From positions 1,054,001 through 1,118,000 of the forward strand of contig NZ_CP083560.1 of assembly GCF_025143825.1 (NCBI RefSeq): a DNA stretch of 64,000 nucleotides, in the 5' to 3' direction. Below, piece after piece: positions 1 to 11,600 of this stretch. The notes beneath the pieces are model-generated. The model saw only the letters and a program-made list of their open reading frames with translations. It was not told the DNA's origin and made no database searches. The translations under genes were made by a program, and so were the position numbers. The DNA comes from Sulfitobacter sp. S223. Its GTDB lineage: Bacteria; Pseudomonadota; Alphaproteobacteria; Rhodobacterales; Rhodobacteraceae. Every line of letters starts with the position of its first letter. Position 1 is the first letter of the stretch.

Positions 1-932
1 CGCTTGCCCTGTCGGCGCGCTATCTTTTTGACCGCGATGAGCATTATTTGATCGAAGACGGCACAGTAAAGCTGATTGATGAATACACTGGTCGGGTCTC
101 ACCTGATCGGGCTCTGTCGGACGGTCTGCACCAATTGATTGAGCTCAAGGAAGATGTCGAGATCACGGGACGCCGAGAGGTGCTCGGACGCATGACCTAT
201 CAGAGGTTTTTCCGCCGATATCGCAGACTGGCGGGCATGACGGGGACGGCGCGCGAAGTTTCGGCCGAGTTACGCGCGGTCTATGGATTGTCTGTGGTGC
301 CTGTCCCGCCCCCGCGGGCGTCGAGGCGCAAATATGGACGTGGACGTATTTTGCGCAACGAAGCGGTGAAGTGGGACAAGGTCGCCGCACGTGTGGCCAA
401 GCTGCATGCAAAGGGGCGTCCTGTTTTGATTGCAACCCGTACGGTGCGGGCCAGTGCTGCGGTCTCTGCACGTCTGACGGAAGCAGGATTGCCGCATGAG
501 TTGCTGAATGCCGCGCAATCTGGTCAGGAGGCCGAGATTATTGCCGCTGCCGGACAGCTTGGCGCGATCACTGTTGCGACCAATATGGCGGGGCGTGGCG
601 TAGATATCGGTTTGGCGACACAGGTAAGGGCCTTGGGCGGGATGCACGTGCTCTTGACGGAACTACACGAAGCACGGCGCATCGACAGGCAGGTGATCGG
701 ACGCTGTGCACGGCAGGGCGATCCGGGTAGTTGCGAGGCATTCGTCAGTTGGGAGGACCCACTGATCAGCAGCTTTGGCCGCGCGCGCATATTGCGGTGG
801 GTGCAGGGGGCAAAGGCGTTCCACCGCGCACAGGCGCGCGCAGAGCGGTTGCATGCACGCGCGCGCACGGACTTACTGCGGCATGATTTGCGCCGTGAAG
901 AACAATTTGGATTTGCTGGGAGAGTAGAATGA
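1..932 (+). CDS. SecA-like translocase ATPase, C-terminal part (5' end outside window)
   Basis: The reading frame is open from base 3, so the gene begins upstream of the window. The visible 310 residues match the second half of the SecA motor: an EYTGR segment, a GLHQLIE.KE stretch, the TYQRFFRRYRRLAGMTGTA block, then helicase motifs ATNMAGRGVDI and a terminal IDRQVIGRCARQGDPG segment. SecA drives proteins through SecYEG with ATP. This copy ends soon after the motor and lacks the zinc-binding C-tail of housekeeping SecA, so it looks like a shortened accessory SecA rather than the main one. It overlaps the next gene by 4 bases (ATGA), suggesting translational coupling to a periplasmic adaptor. 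Family call is firm; the specific substrate is unknown. Confidence 0.85.
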   Translation, partial: LALSARYLFDRDEHYLIEDGTVKLIDEYTGRVSPDRALSDGLHQLIELKEDVEITGRREVLGRMTYQRFFRRYRRLAGMTGTAREVSAELRAVYGLSVVPVPPPRASRRKYGRGRILRNEAVKWDKVAARVAKLHAKGRPVLIATRTVRASAAVSARLTEAGLPHELLNAAQSGQEAEIIAAAGQLGAITVATNMAGRGVDIGLATQVRALGGMHVLLTELHEARRIDRQVIGRCARQGDPGSCEAFVSWEDPLISSFGRARILRWVQGAKAFHRAQARAERLHARARTDLLRHDLRREEQFGFAGRVE

Positions 933-1777
933 TCAGGGCATCGGCGCGAAACCTTACAGGTGTGGTTCTTGCGGCCACTGTCAGCCTGACGGCGATTGTG
1001 AACAGCGGTCAGGCAGAGGCACAGCAAGCGGGTACGGAGCCGTTGATAGATCTGGATTGTCTGATCGAGCCACGCTCGATCGCGGACCTTTCTGCAGCAA
1101 CAGACGGCATTATTTCCGAGGTTTTGGTCAAACGGGGGGACCGTGTCAAAGTGGGGCAGGCTTTGGCGCAGCTTGATGACCGTCTTGAAACCCTCCAGAT
1201 CGACCTTGCGCAAGCGCGGGCATCCTCTGACGTAAACTTGCGGGCGCAAATCTCGCGTTTGGAACTGCGTCAAACGGAATTTGATCGCGCTTTGCAGCTT
1301 GAGCAGCGCAATGTAGCGGCCGTCGCTCTGCGTCAAAGCGCGGAGATCGAACTGGCACTTGCCAAGCTGGCCGTAGAGGAAGCGGAGTTGGATCAGAAAG
1401 TTGCATTGATTGAGCTGGCGCAAGCGACGCAAGTGCGCGACCGGCGCGTTCTTCGCAGCCCCGTTGATGGCATTGTAATAGCGATCCTTGCTGCCAAGGG
1501 TGAATTTGCCAATGAGCAAACGCCTATTGTTACAGTGGCGGAAACGAACCCGTTGCATGTGGGTGTATTCGCACCGATCACAGCTTTCGGTCGGGTCTCT
1601 GTAGGGACCACGCGCCAAGTGCGCCAGGTCTTGCCATTTGACCGCAGCTTTGAGGCTGAGGTCACTGTTGTAGATAGTGTTTTTGATGCCGCAAGCAGCA
1701 CCTTTTTTGTAAGACTCGAACTGCCAAATCCCAACGGCGATATCCCTGCAGGCACAAAATGCCGTGTTAAACTATAA
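929..1777 (+). CDS. HlyD/RND-type periplasmic adaptor (membrane fusion protein)
   Basis: A 282-residue protein with an N-terminal signal sequence (hydrophobic stretch about residues 10-25, cleavage plausible near AEAQQ). A biotinyl-lipoyl-like half follows at about residues 50-85 (ATDGIISEVLVKRGDRV), then an alpha-helical hairpin rich in Q, E and R (about 85-165), then the second lipoyl half (RSPVDGIVIAILAAKGE) and a beta-barrel region. This is the layout of periplasmic adaptors bridging inner-membrane pumps and TolC. It starts inside the stop of the SecA-like gene and has a GGGAGAG ribosome site. No pump gene is adjacent in the window. A function with the SecA-like protein is inferred only from overlap. 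Confidence 0.85.
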   Translation: MIRASARNLTGVVLAATVSLTAIVNSGQAEAQQAGTEPLIDLDCLIEPRSIADLSAATDGIISEVLVKRGDRVKVGQALAQLDDRLETLQIDLAQARASSDVNLRAQISRLELRQTEFDRALQLEQRNVAAVALRQSAEIELALAKLAVEEAELDQKVALIELAQATQVRDRRVLRSPVDGIVIAILAAKGEFANEQTPIVTVAETNPLHVGVFAPITAFGRVSVGTTRQVRQVLPFDRSFEAEVTVVDSVFDAASSTFFVRLELPNPNGDIPAGTKCRVKL

Positions 1778-1889
1778 ACGGCTGGTGTAGCCACGAATTT
1801 GCAAACCCCATACAAGGGGAAGATGAAAATCTGTCGCACACCGCAGCTCCTGAATTTTGGGGATTGGGAAAGGATGTTTGAAATAGCCG

Positions 1890-2261
1890 TCACTCGCTGG
1901 ATTGGGTGACTGGACGATACCATTCATCAAAGAAAAGCCATGCATATAGAGATCGATTTGAGCGTTCACTATGCCTGATGAGAGTAGCTTCATTGACGTG
2001 CAGCACCCTGTAAGAATAGCCGCTCTGAAACAATGACCCCCTAGAAACGACCGTGCCCGTGAAGGTCCCCTAATTGCCGTTCTTGTCGGTCAACAAAACT
2101 GGTAAGGCCGAGGTCGAAACGGTTGTCGCCTTCTGGGTCAAAAGCTGTGCTCCCGGATTGCCATAGACCCTATCGTTGATATCGATACGCGTATGCGGCT
2201 TTGGGGACCACATGCCTTTAGCACGTACGCTTTGGAGAGATGTGCATGCCTTTGGGTGCAT
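1890..2261 (-). pseudogene. Decayed coding remnant with an in-frame stop
   Basis: On the minus strand one frame reads as coherent protein before and after a single TAG at 2070-2072, ending at a TGA at 1890-1892. The upstream half contains RIDINDRVYGNPGAQLL and the downstream half GTFTGTVVSRGSLFQSGYSY and YAWLFFDEWYRP. A second frame just upstream also looks coding, so a frameshift near 2230 is possible. I do not recognise the family. It lies in an 875-base gap between the adaptor and the adhesin gene and is best read as a dead gene. What is seen is the open frame with a stop; the decay is inferred. Confidence 0.4.
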
Positions 2262-2652
2262 TAGTATGGCCGATTTGAAAACTGGCCCCTGAATTCTTCG
2301 CAGAAATCATCAACCTTAACGGGAACATAGCTCCTTTCCGCTGAATCCATCCGGCGACCTTTTCAGCGTTTGCGCAAGTCTCGCACGGTAATTCGTGATC
2401 TTGGAATAGTTAAAATTCTCTTAAAGGCGTCTTGAATATGCAACCTGAAGGTGGTTTCACTTGACGAAATGTACATAAAATTCACCGCGAAATTGTCGCA
2501 AAGCTGTCTTAATGTCCGGCTATGCGAAAGATCAGTAAACCTATCCGAATGTGCTTTTTCGGAACGTTGTATGAGCATGTACTGGGTGTAACGACTGGCG
2601 ATCATGCGTTCTTAGCGCGGTGGAACGTATAAATTAACGAATGGAGCAGTAA
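2262..2652 (+). promoter_or_regulatory. Leader region upstream of the adhesin gene
   Basis: About 390 bases without a convincing gene. It is visibly more AT-rich than the flanking genes, as expected of a promoter region. The bases TGGAG lie about 8 nt before the adhesin ATG (2653) and are a usable ribosome site. I cannot single out a reliable -35/-10 pair. Confidence 0.4.
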
Positions 2653-5600
2653 ATGGAAAATACTTGGTACGCTATCGGTGAGAAGCCAGCAGGTTTGACA
2701 GAGGCCCAGATCCTCCATGTTGAAAGCGATCAGTCTGCAACTTACTCGGTTTCCGCGGCTATTGAGTTTGTCCATATTTGCCTGGATCTTGATCGGGTCG
2801 TCGCTGGTGATCGTGACGGAAATGATCTTGTTATTAAGCTGACCAACGGTGAAATAATCCGTCTGGAGGGCTATTTCCTGCAGGCTGGTGATTTGCCTCC
2901 GATTGATTTCGATGATTGTGCCGGTTTCCCGCTGGCGGCGCTGCTCGGTGGTTTGGGACTGTCTGCTTTAGCCCTTGGGGGCGCTTCTGGTGGTGGAGGG
3001 GGGGCTGATCCTATTCCTGCACCGACGGTTGAGGTTGCCGAGGAAAATCCGGACGGCACTGTTTCTGTTGTGGGCACCGCGGGTATTCGTTCGACTGTTA
3101 CGGTCACATTTCCATCCGGTGAAACGGTCGTTGTGGTTGCCGATTTTGAAGGGAACTACGCTGCTACGTCGACTGAAACCCAGCCAGATGGCACAGTTAC
3201 TGCAACACAGGTTTTGGAAGGTGGCACCCAGTCGAGCGGTCCCGGTGTGGACGATTTTGTTGATGGCCCACTACTGCCGCCGACCATTGATACTGTTTTG
3301 CCGGCCGGTGATGGTACTGTTACGGTCATTGGTATGGCTTCAGCGAATGCTGAGGTTACAGTTACCTTTCCAACAGGTGAGACCGTCATCGTTACTGCAG
3401 ATGGGGCAGGTGAATATACAGCCACTTCTACAACTCCACAGCCGGTTGATGGTATTGTAACAGCTACCCAAATCGAAGAAGGCGGTACAGAAGCGAGCGG
3501 ACCTGCAGAGGGATTGTATCAGGACGACGTTCCTCCGGTCGTCGATATTTCCAGCATTAATTCCACTACGATTGATGGTGATGTGGTCGTTTCGGGCACA
3601 TCTGATGAGCCAAATGCACCCGTAGTTGTAACCTTGGTAGACGGTACATCTGTCGCTACGACAACAGATGCCAATGGCAATTACTCTGTGACTTTCGAAG
3701 GCCCGGTAGACGACCAAGATGTAACTGTTGTCGTGACTGATGAGAGCGGCAATGAAGGTACGGCAACAGGGGCGATCAACGACGTGACGCCGCCGGTGAT
3801 CAGCATCGATACGGTGGACAGCACGGCAACGGACGGCACGGTTGTGATCTCCGGCAGCTCGACGGCGCCGAACGAGGTTGTGACGCTGACGCTGGCGGAC
3901 GGCTCGACGGTCACGACGACCTCAGCGGCGGATGGCAGCTACAGCTTCACGCTGGCGGGTCCGGTGGACAACCAGGCGATCACCACGGATGTGTCCGACA
4001 ACAACGGCAATGCCGCGGTGACGGCAACAGGGGCGATCAACGACGTGACGCCGCCGGTGATCAGCATTGATACGGTGGACAGCACGGCAACGGACGGCAC
4101 GGTTGTGATCTCCGGCAGCTCGACGGCGCCGAACGAGGTTGTGACGCTGACGCTGGCGGACGGCTCGACGGTCACGACGACCTCAGCGGCGGACGGCAGC
4201 TACAGCTTCACGCTGGCGGGTCCGGTGGACAACCAGGCGATCACCACGGATGTGTCCGACAACAACGGCAATGCCGCGGTGACGGCAACAGGGGCGATCA
4301 ACGACGTGACGCCGCCGGTGATCAGCATTGATACGGTGGACAGCACGGCAACGGACGGCACGGTTGTGATCTCCGGCAGCTCGACGGCGCCGAACGAGGT
4401 TGTGACGCTGACGCTGGCGGACGGCTCGACGGTCACGACGACCTCAGCGGCGGACGGCAGCTACAGCTTCACGCTGGCGGGTCCGGTGGACAACCAGGCG
4501 ATCACCACGGATGTGTCCGACAACAACGGCAATGCCGCGGTGACGGCAACAGGGGCGATCAACGACGTGACGCCGCCGGTGATCAGCATTGATACGGTGG
4601 ACAGCACGGCAACGGACGGCACGGTTGTGATCTCCGGCAGCTCGACGGCGCCGAACGAGGTTGTGACGCTGACGCTGGCGGACGGCTCGACGGTCACGAC
4701 GACCTCAGCGGCGGACGGCAGCTACAGCTTCACGCTGGCGGGTCCGGTGGACAACCAGGCGATCACCACGGATGTGTCCGACAACAACGGCAATGCCGCG
4801 GTGACGGCAACAGGGGCGATCAACGACGTGACGCCGCCGGTGATCAGCATTGATACGGTGGACAGCACGGCGACGGATGGCACGGTTGTGATCTCCGGCA
4901 GCTCGACGGCACCGAACGAGGTTGTGACGCTGACGCTTGCGGACGGCTCGACGGTCACGACGACCTCAGCGGCGGATGGCAGCTACAGCTTCACGCTGGC
5001 GGGTCCGGTGGACAACCAGGCGATCACCACGGATGTGTCCGACAACAACGGCAATGCCGCGGTGACGGCAACAGGGGCGATCAACGACGTGACGCCGCCG
5101 GTGATCAGCATTGATACGGTGGACAGCACGGCAACGGACGGCACGGTTGTGATCTCCGGCAGCTCGACGGCGCCGAACGAGGTTGTGACGCTGACGCTGG
5201 CGGACGGCTCGACGGTCACGACGACCTCAGCGGCGGACGGCAGCTACAGCTTCACGCTGGCGGGTCCGGTGGACAACCAGGCGATCACCACGGATGTGTC
5301 CGACAACAACGGCAATGCCGCGGTGACGGCAACAGGGGCGATCAACGACGTGACGCCGCCGGTGATCAGCATTGATACGGTGGACAGCACGGCAACGGAC
5401 GGCACGGTTGTGATCTCCGGCAGCTCGACGGCGCCGAACGAGGTTGTGACGCTGACGCTGGCGGACGGCTCGACGGTCACGACGACCTCAGCGGCGGACG
5501 GCAGCTACAGCTTCACGCTGGCGGGTCCGGTGGACAACCAGGCGATCACCACGGATGTGTCCGACAACAACGGCAATGCCGCGGTGACGGCAACAGGGGC

Positions 5601-8600
5601 GATCAACGACGTGACGCCGCCGGTGATCAGCATTGATACGGTGGACAGCACGGCGACGGATGGCACGGTTGTGATCTCCGGCAGCTCGACGGCACCGAAC
5701 GAGGTTGTGACGCTGACGCTTGCGGACGGCTCGACGGTCACGACGACCTCAGCGGCGGACGGCAGCTACAGCTTCACGCTGGCGGGTCCGGTGGACAACC
5801 AGGCGATCACCACGGATGTGTCCGACAACAACGGCAATGCCGCGGTGACGGCAACAGGGGCGATCAACGATGTGACGCCGCCGGTGATCAGCATCGATAC
5901 GGTGGACAGCACGGCAACGGACGGCACGGTTGTGATCTCCGGCAGCTCAACGGCGCCGAACGAGGTTGTGACGCTGACGCTGGCGGACGGCTCGACGGTC
6001 ACGACGACCTCAGCGGCGGATGGCAGCTACAGCTTCACGCTGGCGGGTCCGGTGGACAATCAGGCGATCACCACAGATGTGTCCGACAACAACGGCAATG
6101 CCGCGGTGACGGCAACAGGGGCGATCAACGACGTGACGCCGCCGGTGATCAGCATTGATACGGTGGACAGCACGGCAACGGACGGCACGGTTGTGATCTC
6201 CGGCAGCTCGACGGCGCCGAACGAGGTTGTGACGCTGACGCTTGCGGACGGCTCGACGGTCACGACGACCTCAGCGGCGGATGGCAGCTACAGCTTCACG
6301 CTGGCGGGTCCGGTGGACAACCAGGCGATCACCACGGATGTGTCCGACAACAACGGCAATGCCGCGGTGACGGCAACAGGGGCGATCAACGACGTGACGC
6401 CGCCGGTGATCAGCATTGATACGGTGGACAGCACGGCAACGGACGGCACGGTTGTGATCTCCGGCAGCTCAACGGCGCCGAACGAGGTTGTGACGCTGAC
6501 GCTGGCGGACGGCTCGACGGTCACGACGACCTCAGCGGCGGATGGCAGCTACAGCTTCACGCTGGCGGGTCCGGTGGACAATCAGGCGATCACCACAGAT
6601 GTGTCCGACAACAACGGCAATGCCGCGGTGACGGCAACAGGGGCGATCAACGACGTGACGCCGCCGGTGATCAGCATTGATACGGTGGACAGCACGGCAA
6701 CGGACGGCACGGTTGTGATCTCCGGCAGCTCGACGGCGCCGAACGAGGTTGTGACGCTGACGCTTGCGGACGGCTCGACGGTCACGACGACCTCAGCGGC
6801 GGATGGCAGCTACAGCTTCACGCTGGCGGGTCCGGTGGACAACCAGGCGATCACCACGGATGTGTCCGACAACAACGGCAATGCCGCGGTGACGGCAACA
6901 GGGGCGATCAACGACGTGACGCCGCCGGTGATCAGCATTGATACGGTGGACAGCACGGCAACGGACGGCACGGTTGTGATCTCCGGCAGCTCAACGGCGC
7001 CGAACGAGGTTGTGACGCTGACGCTTGCGGACGGCTCGACGGTGACGACGACCTCAGCGGCGGACGGCAGCTACAGCTTCACGCTGGCGGGTCCGGTGGA
7101 CAACCAGGCGATCACCACGGATGTGTCCGACAACAACGGCAATGCCGCGGTGACGGCAACAGGGGCGATCAACGACGTGACGCCGCCGGTGATCAGCATT
7201 GATACGGTGGACAGCACGGCAACGGACGGCACGGTTGTGATCTCCGGCAGCTCGACGGCGCCGAACGAGGTTGTGACGCTGACGCTGGCGGACGGCTCGA
7301 CGGTCACGACGACCTCAGCGGCGGACGGCAGCTACAGCTTCACGCTGGCGGGTCCGGTGGACAACCAGGCGATCACCACGGATGTGTCCGACAACAACGG
7401 CAATGCCGCGGTGACGGCAACAGGGGCGATCAACGACGTGACGCCGCCGGTGATCAGCATTGATACGGTGGACAGCACGGCAACGGACGGCACGGTTGTG
7501 ATCTCCGGCAGCTCGACGGCGCCGAACGAGGTTGTGACGCTGACGCTGGCGGACGGCTCGACGGTCACGACGACCTCAGCGGCGGACGGCAGCTACAGCT
7601 TCACGCTGGCGGGTCCGGTGGACAACCAGGCGATCACCACGGATGTGTCCGACAACAACGGCAATGCCGCGGTGACGGCAACAGGGGCGATCAACGACGT
7701 GACGCCGCCGGTGATCAGCATTGATACGGTGGACAGCACGGCAACGGACGGCACGGTTGTGATCTCCGGCAGCTCGACGGCGCCGAACGAGGTTGTGACG
7801 CTGACGCTGGCGGACGGCTCGACGGTCACGACGACCTCAGCGGCGGACGGCAGCTACAGCTTCACGCTGGCGGGTCCGGTGGACAACCAGGCGATCACCA
7901 CGGATGTGTCCGACAACAACGGCAATGCCGCGGTGACGGCAACAGGGGCGATCAACGACGTGACGCCGCCGGTGATCAGCATTGATACGGTGGACAGCAC
8001 GGCGACGGATGGCACGGTTGTGATCTCCGGCAGCTCGACGGCACCGAACGAGGTTGTGACGCTGACGCTTGCGGACGGCTCGACGGTCACGACGACCTCA
8101 GCGGCGGATGGCAGCTACAGCTTCACGCTGGCGGGTCCGGTGGACAACCAGGCGATCACCACGGATGTGTCCGACAACAACGGCAATGCCGCGGTGACGG
8201 CAACAGGGGCGATCAACGACGTGACGCCGCCGGTGATCAGCATTGATACGGTGGACAGCACGGCAACGGACGGCACGGTTGTGATCTCCGGCAGCTCGAC
8301 GGCGCCGAACGAGGTTGTGACGCTGACGCTGGCGGACGGCTCGACGGTCACGACGACCTCAGCGGCGGACGGCAGCTACAGCTTCACGCTGGCGGGTCCG
8401 GTGGACAACCAGGCGATCACCACGGATGTGTCCGACAACAACGGCAATGCCGCGGTGACGGCAACAGGGGCGATCAACGACGTGACGCCGCCGGTGATCA
8501 GCATTGATACGGTGGACAGCACGGCAACGGACGGCACGGTTGTGATCTCCGGCAGCTCGACGGCGCCGAACGAGGTTGTGACGCTGACGCTTGCGGACGG

Positions 8601-11600
8601 CTCGACGGTCACGACGACCTCAGCGGCGGACGGCAGCTACAGCTTCACGCTGGCGGGTCCGGTGGACAATCAGGCGATCACCACGGATGTGTCCGACAAC
8701 AACGGCAATGCCGCGGTGCCGGCAACAGGGGCGATCAACGATGTGACGCCGCCGGTGATCAGCATCGATACGGTGGACAGCACGGCAACGGACGGCACGG
8801 TTGTGATCTCCGGCAGCTCAACGGCGCCGAACGAGGTTGTGACGCTGACGCTGGCGGACGGCTCGACGGTCACGACGACCTCAGCGGCGGATGGCAGCTA
8901 CAGCTTCACGCTGGCGGGTCCGGTGGACAATCAGGCGATCACCACAGATGTGTCCGACAACAACGGCAATGCCGCGGTGACGGCAACAGGGGCGATCAAC
9001 GACGTGACGCCGCCGGTGATCAGCATTGATACGGTGGACAGCACGGCAACGGACGGCACGGTTGTGATCTCCGGCAGCTCGACGGCGCCGAACGAGGTTG
9101 TGACGCTGACGCTTGCGGACGGCTCGACGGTCACGACGACCTCAGCGGCGGATGGCAGCTACAGCTTCACGCTGGCGGGTCCGGTGGACAACCAGGCGAT
9201 CACCACGGATGTGTCCGACAACAACGGCAATGCCGCGGTGACGGCAACAGGGGCGATCAACGACGTGACGCCGCCGGTGATCAGCATTGATACGGTGGAC
9301 AGCACGGCAACGGACGGCACGGTTGTGATCTCCGGCAGCTCAACGGCGCCGAACGAGGTTGTGACGCTGACGCTGGCGGACGGCTCGACGGTCACGACGA
9401 CCTCAGCGGCGGATGGCAGCTACAGCTTCACGCTGGCGGGTCCGGTGGACAACCAGGCGATCACCACGGATGTGTCCGACAACAACGGCAATGCCGCGGT
9501 GACGGCAACAGGGGCGATCAACGACGTGACGCCGCCGGTGATCAGCATTGATACGGTGGACAGCACGGCAACGGACGGCACGGTTGTGATCTCCGGCAGC
9601 TCAACGGCGCCGAACGAGGTTGTGACGCTGACGCTTGCGGACGGCTCGACGGTGACGACGACCTCAGCGGCGGACGGCAGCTACAGCTTCACGCTGGCGG
9701 GTCCGGTGGACAACCAGGCGATCACCACGGATGTGTCCGACAACAACGGCAATGCCGCGGTGACGGCAACAGGGGCGATCAACGACGTGACGCCGCCGGT
9801 GATCAGCATTGATACGGTGGACAGCACGGCAACGGACGGCACGGTTGTGATCTCCGGCAGCTCGACGGCGCCGAACGAGGTTGTGACGCTGACGCTGGCG
9901 GACGGCTCGACGGTCACGACGACCTCAGCGGCGGACGGCAGCTACAGCTTCACGCTGGCGGGTCCGGTGGACAACCAGGCGATCACCACGGATGTGTCCG
10001 ACAACAACGGCAATGCCGCGGTGACGGCAACAGGGGCGATCAACGACGTGACGCCGCCGGTGATCAGCATTGATACGGTGGACAGCACGGCAACGGACGG
10101 CACGGTTGTGATCTCCGGCAGCTCGACGGCGCCGAACGAGGTTGTGACGCTGACGCTGGCGGACGGCTCGACGGTCACGACGACCTCAGCGGCGGACGGC
10201 AGCTACAGCTTCACGCTGGCGGGTCCGGTGGACAACCAGGCGATCACCACGGATGTGTCCGACAACAACGGCAATGCCGCGGTGACGGCAACAGGGGCGA
10301 TCAACGACGTGACGCCGCCGGTGATCAGCATTGATACGGTGGACAGCACGGCAACGGACGGCACGGTTGTGATCTCCGGCAGCTCGACGGCGCCGAACGA
10401 GGTTGTGACGCTGACGCTGGCGGACGGCTCGACGGTCACGACGACCTCAGCGGCGGACGGCAGCTACAGCTTCACGCTGGCGGGTCCGGTGGACAACCAG
10501 GCGATCACCACGGATGTGTCCGACAACAACGGCAATGCCGCGGTGACGGCAACAGGGGCGATCAACGACGTGACGCCGCCGGTGATCAGCATTGATACGG
10601 TGGACAGCACGGCGACGGATGGCACGGTTGTGATCTCCGGCAGCTCGACGGCACCGAACGAGGTTGTGACGCTGACGCTTGCGGACGGCTCGACGGTCAC
10701 GACGACCTCAGCGGCGGATGGCAGCTACAGCTTCACGCTGGCGGGTCCGGTGGACAACCAGGCGATCACCACGGATGTGTCCGACAACAACGGCAATGCC
10801 GCGGTGACGGCAACAGGGGCGATCAACGACGTGACGCCGCCGGTGATCAGCATTGATACGGTGGACAGCACGGCAACGGACGGCACGGTTGTGATCTCCG
10901 GCAGCTCGACGGCGCCGAACGAGGTTGTGACGCTGACGCTGGCGGACGGCTCGACGGTCACGACGACCTCAGCGGCGGACGGCAGCTACAGCTTCACGCT
11001 GGCGGGTCCGGTGGACAACCAGGCGATCACCACGGATGTGTCCGACAACAACGGCAATGCCGCGGTGACGGCAACAGGGGCGATCAACGACGTGACGCCG
11101 CCGGTGATCAGCATTGATACGGTGGACAGCACGGCAACGGACGGCACGGTTGTGATCTCCGGCAGCTCGACGGCGCCGAACGAGGTTGTGACGCTGACGC
11201 TGGCGGACGGCTCGACGGTCACGACGACCTCAGCGGCGGACGGCAGCTACAGCTTCACGCTGGCGGGTCCGGTGGACAACCAGGCGATCACCACGGATGT
11301 GTCCGACAACAACGGCAATGCCGCGGTGACGGCAACAGGGGCGATCAACGACGTGACGCCGCCGGTGATCAGCATTGATACGGTGGACAGCACGGCAACG
11401 GACGGCACGGTTGTGATCTCCGGCAGCTCGACGGCGCCGAACGAGGTTGTGACGCTGACGCTGGCGGACGGCTCGACGGTCACGACGACCTCAGCGGCGG
11501 ACGGCAGCTACAGCTTCACGCTGGCGGGTCCGGTGGACAACCAGGCGATCACCACGGATGTGTCCGACAACAACGGCAATGCCGCGGTGACGGCAACAGG

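Noticed and set aside
524-1618. Minus-strand frame of 364 codons over the SecA-like and adaptor genes
   Set aside because: Cys/Arg-rich shadow of two well-supported plus-strand genes.
2653-3010. LapG protease cleavage site in the adhesin N-terminus
   Set aside because: No TAAG/PAAG-type motif was seen in the expected region, and no lapD/lapG genes are in the window.
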